Shown: in pieces, positions 5,101 through 8,583 of the stretch | Position numbering within the stretch: the first letter of the stretch is position 1 | Layout of the letters: each line of letters begins with the position of its first letter | Assembly: GCF_002341865.1 (NCBI RefSeq) | Contig: NZ_DDOV01000071.1 | Location: 11,549-20,131 of the forward strand | Origin: Clostridium sp. UBA2485 | GTDB taxonomy: Bacteria > Bacillota > Clostridia > Clostridiales > Clostridiaceae | Length of the DNA: 8,583 nt | Direction of reading: 5' to 3' | Position numbers and translations under genes: made by a program | Notes under the pieces: generated by a model | The model's input: the letters and a program-made list of their open reading frames with translations, nothing else | The model's database searches: none | Told to the model about the DNA's origin: nothing

Positions 5101-6009
5101 CTAATAAATATTTTTACTGAAATACCGATCTCCTCTATCAGGGAGAACAGTAATTATATTACCTCTATCAATTTGATTAGCCAGTTTTAAGGAAGCAGCA
5201 ACAGCAGCCCCAGAGGAACCTCCAACAATAAGCCCTTCTTTTAGAGCTAAAACCTTAACCATTTCATAAGCTTCCTCATCAGTAACTTTTATAACCTGAT
5301 CCACTAAGCTCATATCCATAGTGTTAGGTATGAAGTTATTACCAATACCTTCAATATCGTAGCAACCTTCCCTTCCACCACCCATAGTAGATCCCTGAGG
5401 GTCAGCTAAAATTCCTTTAATATTTAAATTTTTTTTCTTAAGAAATTTAGTAACTCCTGAAAAAGTTCCTCCACTACCAGCTCCACAGACAAAATAATCT
5501 ATTTTCCCATCCATAGCCTCATATATTTCTGGACCAGTGGTTTCATAATGAGCAAATGGATTCGATTTATTTTCAAATTGCCTTAAACTTATTGAATTTT
5601 CTATAGTCTTCAGCAATTCCTCGGCTTTTCCAACGGCACCTAGCATACCAGCTTTTCTAGATGTATTTATTATGGTAGCTCCTAGTGCTCTCATCAATGC
5701 CTGTTTTTCAACTGAAAATTTTTCTGGAACTACAAAGATTATATTATAACCACTATTTATTGCAGCGAGAGCCACACCAATTCCAGTGTTACCAGCAGTA
5801 GCTTCAACTATTGTATACCCTGGTCTTAGCCTTCCTTCTTTTTCAGCCTGCTTAATCATGTACACTCCTATTCTATCCTTAACACTTCCACCTGGATTAT
5901 AATTTTCAAGCTTTGCAAAAATGCTAACTCTAGGCTTAATGCCTAAATTGTTAAGTTTTATAATAGGGGTATTACCTATAAGCTCCTTAACACTATCTAA
6001 ATATTTCAC
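5101..6009 (-). CDS. mccA: Cystathionine beta-synthase, O-acetylserine-dependent (CysK-like PLP enzyme)
   Basis: 302 residues, fold type II PLP enzyme. It is predicted to condense homocysteine with O-acetylserine (or serine) to cystathionine, the first step of reverse transsulfuration. Seen are NPGGSVKDR with the PLP lysine Lys44, EATAGNTGIG (69-78; typical CysK has EPTSGNTG), the phosphate-binding loop GAGSGGT (176-182) and GGSSGAA (263-269). The pairing with mccB and the ATAGNTG variant favour MccA over a plain cysteine synthase; CysK activity remains possible. The start is GTG at 6009, 17 nt inside luxS, with AGAAGGG 8 nt upstream, so translation is coupled to luxS. It is the last gene of the T-box operon. 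No CBS regulatory domain is present, which is normal for this bacterial class. Confidence 0.9.
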   Translation of the reverse strand: MKYLDSVKELIGNTPIIKLNNLGIKPRVSIFAKLENYNPGGSVKDRIGVYMIKQAEKEGRLRPGYTIVEATAGNTGIGVALAAINSGYNIIFVVPEKFSVEKQALMRALGATIINTSRKAGMLGAVGKAEELLKTIENSISLRQFENKSNPFAHYETTGPEIYEAMDGKIDYFVCGAGSGGTFSGVTKFLKKKNLNIKGILADPQGSTMGGGREGCYDIEGIGNNFIPNTMDMSLVDQVIKVTDEEAYEMVKVLALKEGLIVGGSSGAAVAASLKLANQIDRGNIITVLPDRGDRYFSKNIY

Positions 6010-6445
6010 CGCTAATACCCTTCTTTAAAACATGTTTTGCATACTCTTTTGCTGAAAATAGAGAGTGATCTCTATAATTTCCACATTGTACTGCATTAGT
6101 TGCAGGAACTTCTTCTGTTTCTATAACTTTATTTAATGCATAATTTAATGCTTCAATAACAGTATTAACTTCAACTTCTCCCCAAGCTATCATATAAAAT
6201 CCTGTCCTGCAGCCCATTGGAGAAATGTCAATGATATTATCCATCTTTTCTCTCATATATCCTGCTAGTAGATGCTCTAGGGTATGCACTGCTGCTGTTG
6301 GCAGTTCTTCCTCATTAGGTTGTAAAAATCTTAAATCAAACTTAGAGATTGTATCTCCCTTTTGTCCTTGTTGAGTTCCACATTTTCTTACGAAAGGTGC
6401 CTTAACTTTTGTGTGATCTAATAAAAAGCTTTCTACTTTAACCAT
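5993..6445 (-). CDS. luxS: S-ribosylhomocysteine lyase LuxS
   Basis: 150 residues, full length. It cleaves S-ribosylhomocysteine into homocysteine and 4,5-dihydroxy-2,3-pentanedione, the precursor of AI-2. The metal site is complete: HTLEH gives His54 and His58 with Glu57 as acid/base, and NAVQCG gives Cys121. The second catalytic cysteine, Cys79 in SPMGCRTGFY, is present, as is the N-terminal SFLLDHTKVKAPFVR substrate region. The ATG lies one base beyond the mccB stop, with AAGGAGAG inside the end of mccB; its own end overlaps mccA by 17 nt. In this position it supplies homocysteine directly to MccA, so a metabolic role is at least as likely as signalling. The nucleosidase that makes its substrate is not in the window. 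Confidence 0.97.
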   Translation of the reverse strand: MVKVESFLLDHTKVKAPFVRKCGTQQGQKGDTISKFDLRFLQPNEEELPTAAVHTLEHLLAGYMREKMDNIIDISPMGCRTGFYMIAWGEVEVNTVIEALNYALNKVIETEEVPATNAVQCGNYRDHSLFSAKEYAKHVLKKGISGEIFR

Positions 6446-6446
6446 T

Positions 6447-7589
6447 TTATCTACTCTCCTTTAATGCATTTTCTAAATCTTTTATTAAATCTTCAGGATT
6501 TTCTATTCCTATAGATAATCTTATTAAATTATCTACAATACCAATCTTTTGTCTTAGTTCATAAGGTATGGAACCATGAGTCATAGAAGCAGGGTGGCAA
6601 ACTAAAGACTCAACCCCTCCTAAACTTTCTCCAAAGGTTATCATTTCAAGGCTTTCAAGGAATTTTTTATAATCATAACCTTCTTTCAGAACAAAGGATA
6701 ACATTCCGCCATAACCCTTAGCCTGTCTTGATTGAATTTCATAACCTGGATTATCCTCAAAACCAGGATAATATATCTTTTCTATTTCTTCTCTATCTCT
6801 TAGAAATTCAGCAACAAGTTTTGCATTTAAGTTATGTCTATCCATTCTTACTGCCAAGGTTTTAATTCCTCTTATTAAAAGGAAAGAATCAAAAGGAGCT
6901 AGAATTCCACCAGTAGAATTCTGAACGAAATGAAGCCTTTCTGCTAGTTCCTTGCTATTTACAACAACAACACCTGAAACTATGTCGCTGTGACCTCCAA
7001 GATATTTAGTTGCACTGTGAATAACTATATCTGTTCCAAGAGTTATTGGCTTTTGTAGATACGGAGTCATGAAAGTGTTATCAACGATTGTATATATACC
7101 CTTTTCCTTAGCTATCTTTGAAACTGCTTCGATATCTGTTACATCCATAAGAGGATTTGTAGGACTTTCTATATATATGGCCTTTACCTTTTCATCAATG
7201 CTGTTTCTTACCTCATCTAAATCTGAAGTATTAACTATAGAGTATTCAATACCAAAGTTGTTAAATACCTTATCTAAAACTCTGAAGGTTCCACCATATA
7301 CATTATTCGAAATTGCTATCTTATCTCCTGATTTAAATAGTGAAAGTACTGCAGTTGTAGCAGCCATTCCTGAAGCAAAGGCAAAACCTGCATATCCTTC
7401 TTCAAGGTCTGCAACAAGCTTTTCTAATGCTTCTCTTGTTGGATTGCCTGTTCTAGAATATTCATATCCTTTATTTACACCAAATTGAGGTTGTTTATAA
7501 GTTGAAGTCTGATAAATAGGCACATTTACCGCTCCTGTATGCTTATCTCCATCTATTCCACCGTGAATTAATAATGATTCAAATTTCAT
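6447..7589 (-). CDS. mccB: Cystathionine gamma-lyase (homocysteine gamma-lyase), Cys/Met metabolism PLP enzyme
   Basis: 380 residues, full length for fold type I enzymes of the Cys/Met family. It splits cystathionine to cysteine, 2-oxobutyrate and ammonia, and related enzymes also degrade homocysteine. Seen are YSRTGNPT (44-51, phosphate contact from the neighbouring subunit), ASGMAA (72-77), NVYGGTFR with Tyr98 stacking on the cofactor, DNTF with Asp170, and SATKYLGGHSD with the PLP lysine Lys195. The C-terminal block GGVESLVCHPASMTH, followed by a G-I-x-x-x-L-I-R-L-S-I-G-I-E pattern, closes the domain. From memory it matches Bacillus MccB closely (HGGI-GD--TGAV-VPIYQ-STYKQP near the N terminus). 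The start has a perfect AGGAGG 7 nt upstream. It lies 27 bp after the methyltransferase and one base before luxS. MetB/MetC activity is the alternative, but the neighbours favour MccB. Confidence 0.95.
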   Translation of the reverse strand: MKFESLLIHGGIDGDKHTGAVNVPIYQTSTYKQPQFGVNKGYEYSRTGNPTREALEKLVADLEEGYAGFAFASGMAATTAVLSLFKSGDKIAISNNVYGGTFRVLDKVFNNFGIEYSIVNTSDLDEVRNSIDEKVKAIYIESPTNPLMDVTDIEAVSKIAKEKGIYTIVDNTFMTPYLQKPITLGTDIVIHSATKYLGGHSDIVSGVVVVNSKELAERLHFVQNSTGGILAPFDSFLLIRGIKTLAVRMDRHNLNAKLVAEFLRDREEIEKIYYPGFEDNPGYEIQSRQAKGYGGMLSFVLKEGYDYKKFLESLEMITFGESLGGVESLVCHPASMTHGSIPYELRQKIGIVDNLIRLSIGIENPEDLIKDLENALKESR

Positions 7590-7616
7590 TTTTTATTCCT
7601 CCTAAATTAAATATAA

Positions 7617-8243
7617 TTATAATTTTACTGCGCTAGCTAAGAAAATTCCTGTTTCAGTGTATTCACCTTTACTTGAATATCCTTTGCAGCTTAAATCTGT
7701 ATTTTCTATTTTTATATTCTTAAAGCCAGCATCTTCTAGCCATTTTGTCATTTGCTCATTTGAAAAGCCAAGCCATTCATCGAACATTTCTTCTCTTGCC
7801 CATTCTCCTTTATGCTCCATGACATCTGAAATAACAACTACTCCATCTTTTTTTAGAACTCTATACATCTCTTCAATTGCCTTTTTAGCATCTTTTATAT
7901 GATGAAGTGCCATATTTATAAACACTGTGTTTAGTGACTCATCAAATAGTGCTAAGTTATCAAGTGAAGATTTTATAGGGTAGACATTTTTATAACCTTT
8001 TTTTGAAATAGTAGTTGATAATTCCTTAAGCATGTTTCTAGAACTATCAACAGAAAATATTATGCCTGCTTCATTAGCCAATGCCAGAGAAACAAAACCT
8101 GTACCGCAGCCTAAGTCAGCCACAACTTTGTCTTTTACATTTGTTATTGATAAAATTTTATACTTTAATCTTTCTTCAAAGTATTCGCTTCGTATAACGT
8201 TCCAACTTTCAGCTATGGAATCAAAGTATTGTAAAGAATTCAT
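7617..8243 (-). CDS. SAM-dependent class I methyltransferase, UbiG/YrrT-like, first gene of the cysteine operon
   Basis: 208 residues from ATG 8243. The frame is open further upstream to 8396, but that part runs through the T-box terminator, and ATG 8243 has TAGGAGGA 7 nt upstream, so the short start is chosen. Motif I VVADLGCGTGF (40-50) and the acidic Asp66 after strand 2 (FSVDSS) bind S-adenosylmethionine; MALHHIKDAKKAI (111-123) and the YRVLKKDGVVVISD strand complete the Rossmann fold. The methyl acceptor is unknown. Genes of this type lead the methionine-to-cysteine operons of Clostridium acetobutylicum (named ubiG there) and Bacillus (yrrT); the presumed role is to make S-adenosylhomocysteine that feeds the pathway. 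A role in ubiquinone synthesis is not expected in this organism. Confidence 0.9.
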   Translation of the reverse strand: MNSLQYFDSIAESWNVIRSEYFEERLKYKILSITNVKDKVVADLGCGTGFVSLALANEAGIIFSVDSSRNMLKELSTTISKKGYKNVYPIKSSLDNLALFDESLNTVFINMALHHIKDAKKAIEEMYRVLKKDGVVVISDVMEHKGEWAREEMFDEWLGFSNEQMTKWLEDAGFKNIKIENTDLSCKGYSSKGEYTETGIFLASAVKL

Positions 8244-8271
8244 AATAATCCTCCTATATATTATTTTAAAA

Positions 8272-8311
8272 AATAAAAAAACCCCTGCCTCTAAAAATTT
8301 AGAGGCAGAAG
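8272..8311 (-). terminator. T-box-controlled intrinsic terminator
   Basis: A perfect 11-bp stem pairs 8308-8298 with 8295-8285 around a minimal loop in the A/T-rich tip. Reading on the minus strand, GGGG follows the stem and then seven T and a further T-rich stretch. It lies 29-68 nt before the first start codon of the operon and competes with the antiterminator. Confidence 0.92.
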
Positions 8312-8527
8312 TTATCTTCCGCGGTTCCACTCTAATTATCATGTGTATAACAAAAATATACAATGACATCTCATTTTTGGTACAATCATACCTCAACGCT
8401 GTAACGGGCGTACACGCTGTCGTCTACTATATTTCGAGACAGTGCTCAAAGATGCATTCACACAAGTTACACTTAAAATCCCTTTCAGCTATGAGGACTT
8501 CTCTCTGTTAGTTTACCTTATGCTACT
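8272..8527 (-). ncRNA. T-box riboswitch leader, tRNA-Cys specific
   Basis: The canonical T-box AGAGTGGAACCGCGG is read on the minus strand at 8333-8319. Its TGGA bulge offers A to the discriminator base, fitting U73 of tRNA-Cys. The Stem I S-turn AGAGAG is present, and the specifier loop reads GTGAA-TGC-ATC followed by TTTGAGCA; TGC at 8456-8454 is a Cys codon placed just as GGC is in the Bacillus glyQS leader. Antiterminator helix A1 forms from TTAGAG (8335-8330) and CTCTAA (8304-8299), the latter being part of the terminator stem, so the two folds exclude each other. A small GAAG-ATAA-CTTC hairpin gives helix A2. Uncharged tRNA-Cys should allow read-through into the methyltransferase-mccB-luxS-mccA operon. 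Confidence 0.93.
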
Positions 8528-8534
8528 ATTTCTT

Positions 8535-8543
8535 ATCATAGCA
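8535..8543 (-). promoter_or_regulatory. Extended -10 promoter of the T-box operon
   Basis: On the minus strand TGCTATGAT (8543-8535) is a TGn extended -10 with TATGAT one base from consensus. No good -35 is seen 16-18 bp upstream, as is usual for extended -10 promoters. Transcription would begin near 8528, just before the start of Stem I, giving a leader of about 285 nt. Beyond this, 8544-8583 holds nothing identifiable. Confidence 0.5.
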
Positions 8544-8583
8544 TTTATTAAATCATAGTATTTTACTCTGAATAATAATTTAG

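Noticed and set aside
7069..7488. Plus-strand open frame of 139 residues inside mccB.
   Set aside because: It is the antisense shadow of a conserved PLP enzyme and has a low-complexity serine/threonine-rich translation.
7617..8396. Longer methyltransferase reading frame starting at 8396 (259 residues).
   Set aside because: The extra 51 residues run through the T-box terminator and antiterminator, while ATG 8243 has a strong ribosome-binding site and matches the usual family start.
8032..8511. Plus-strand open frame over the methyltransferase start and T-box leader (159 residues).
   Set aside because: It is antisense to a clear gene and a conserved RNA, with no ribosome-binding site or recognisable domain.

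Overview
The window is AT-rich, low-GC Firmicutes DNA. Strong AGGAGG-type ribosome-binding sites, T-box control, the gene families present and the heptamer-built AT-rich repeats all point to Clostridium in the broad sense; the species cannot be named from the sequence alone.

Layout from left to right. (1) Positions 1-1147, plus strand: the end of an amino-acid ABC transporter operon, with the C-terminal part of the ATPase translationally coupled to a lipoprotein substrate-binding protein that resembles the cysteine receptor CjaA of Campylobacter. (2) 1148-2193: a repeat-rich decaying stretch with a hairpin terminator, a 185-bp MITE-like element with 37-bp heptamer-built inverted ends and three internal hairpins, a minus-strand lipoprotein gene broken by one in-frame TGA, and a 65-bp palindromic repeat. 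(3) 2194-2514, plus strand: a small uncharacterised protein with an Sm-like N-terminal half, an acidic patch, an arginine-rich segment and a hydrophobic tail. Its Shine-Dalgarno region can pair with an upstream anti-SD-like sequence. (4) 2649-3677: a nitroreductase and a divergent HxlR-family regulator, arranged like yodC/yodB of Bacillus, with a dyad operator candidate between them. (5) 3678-4768: a second copy of the palindromic repeat, a recognisable sigma-A promoter and a UcpA-type short-chain dehydrogenase. (6) 4769-5100: a convergent intergenic gap with a 100-bp inverted repeat. (7) 5101-8583, minus strand: an operon of a SAM methyltransferase, mccB, luxS and mccA, preceded by a complete T-box leader with specifier codon UGC (Cys) and an intrinsic terminator.

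Together the minus-strand operon converts methionine-derived sulfur into cysteine. The methyltransferase can yield S-adenosylhomocysteine; a nucleosidase not seen here would make S-ribosylhomocysteine; LuxS releases homocysteine plus the AI-2 precursor; MccA joins homocysteine to an activated serine to form cystathionine; MccB cleaves this to cysteine. The T-box should allow expression when tRNA-Cys is uncharged. If the left-hand transporter carries cysteine or cystine, both ends of the window concern cysteine supply, with an accessory stretch rich in repeats between them.

I see no clear new defence or mobile system. The least explained items are the Sm-like arginine-rich protein with its possible translational switch, the composite MITE-like element, and the control of luxS by a cysteine T-box.
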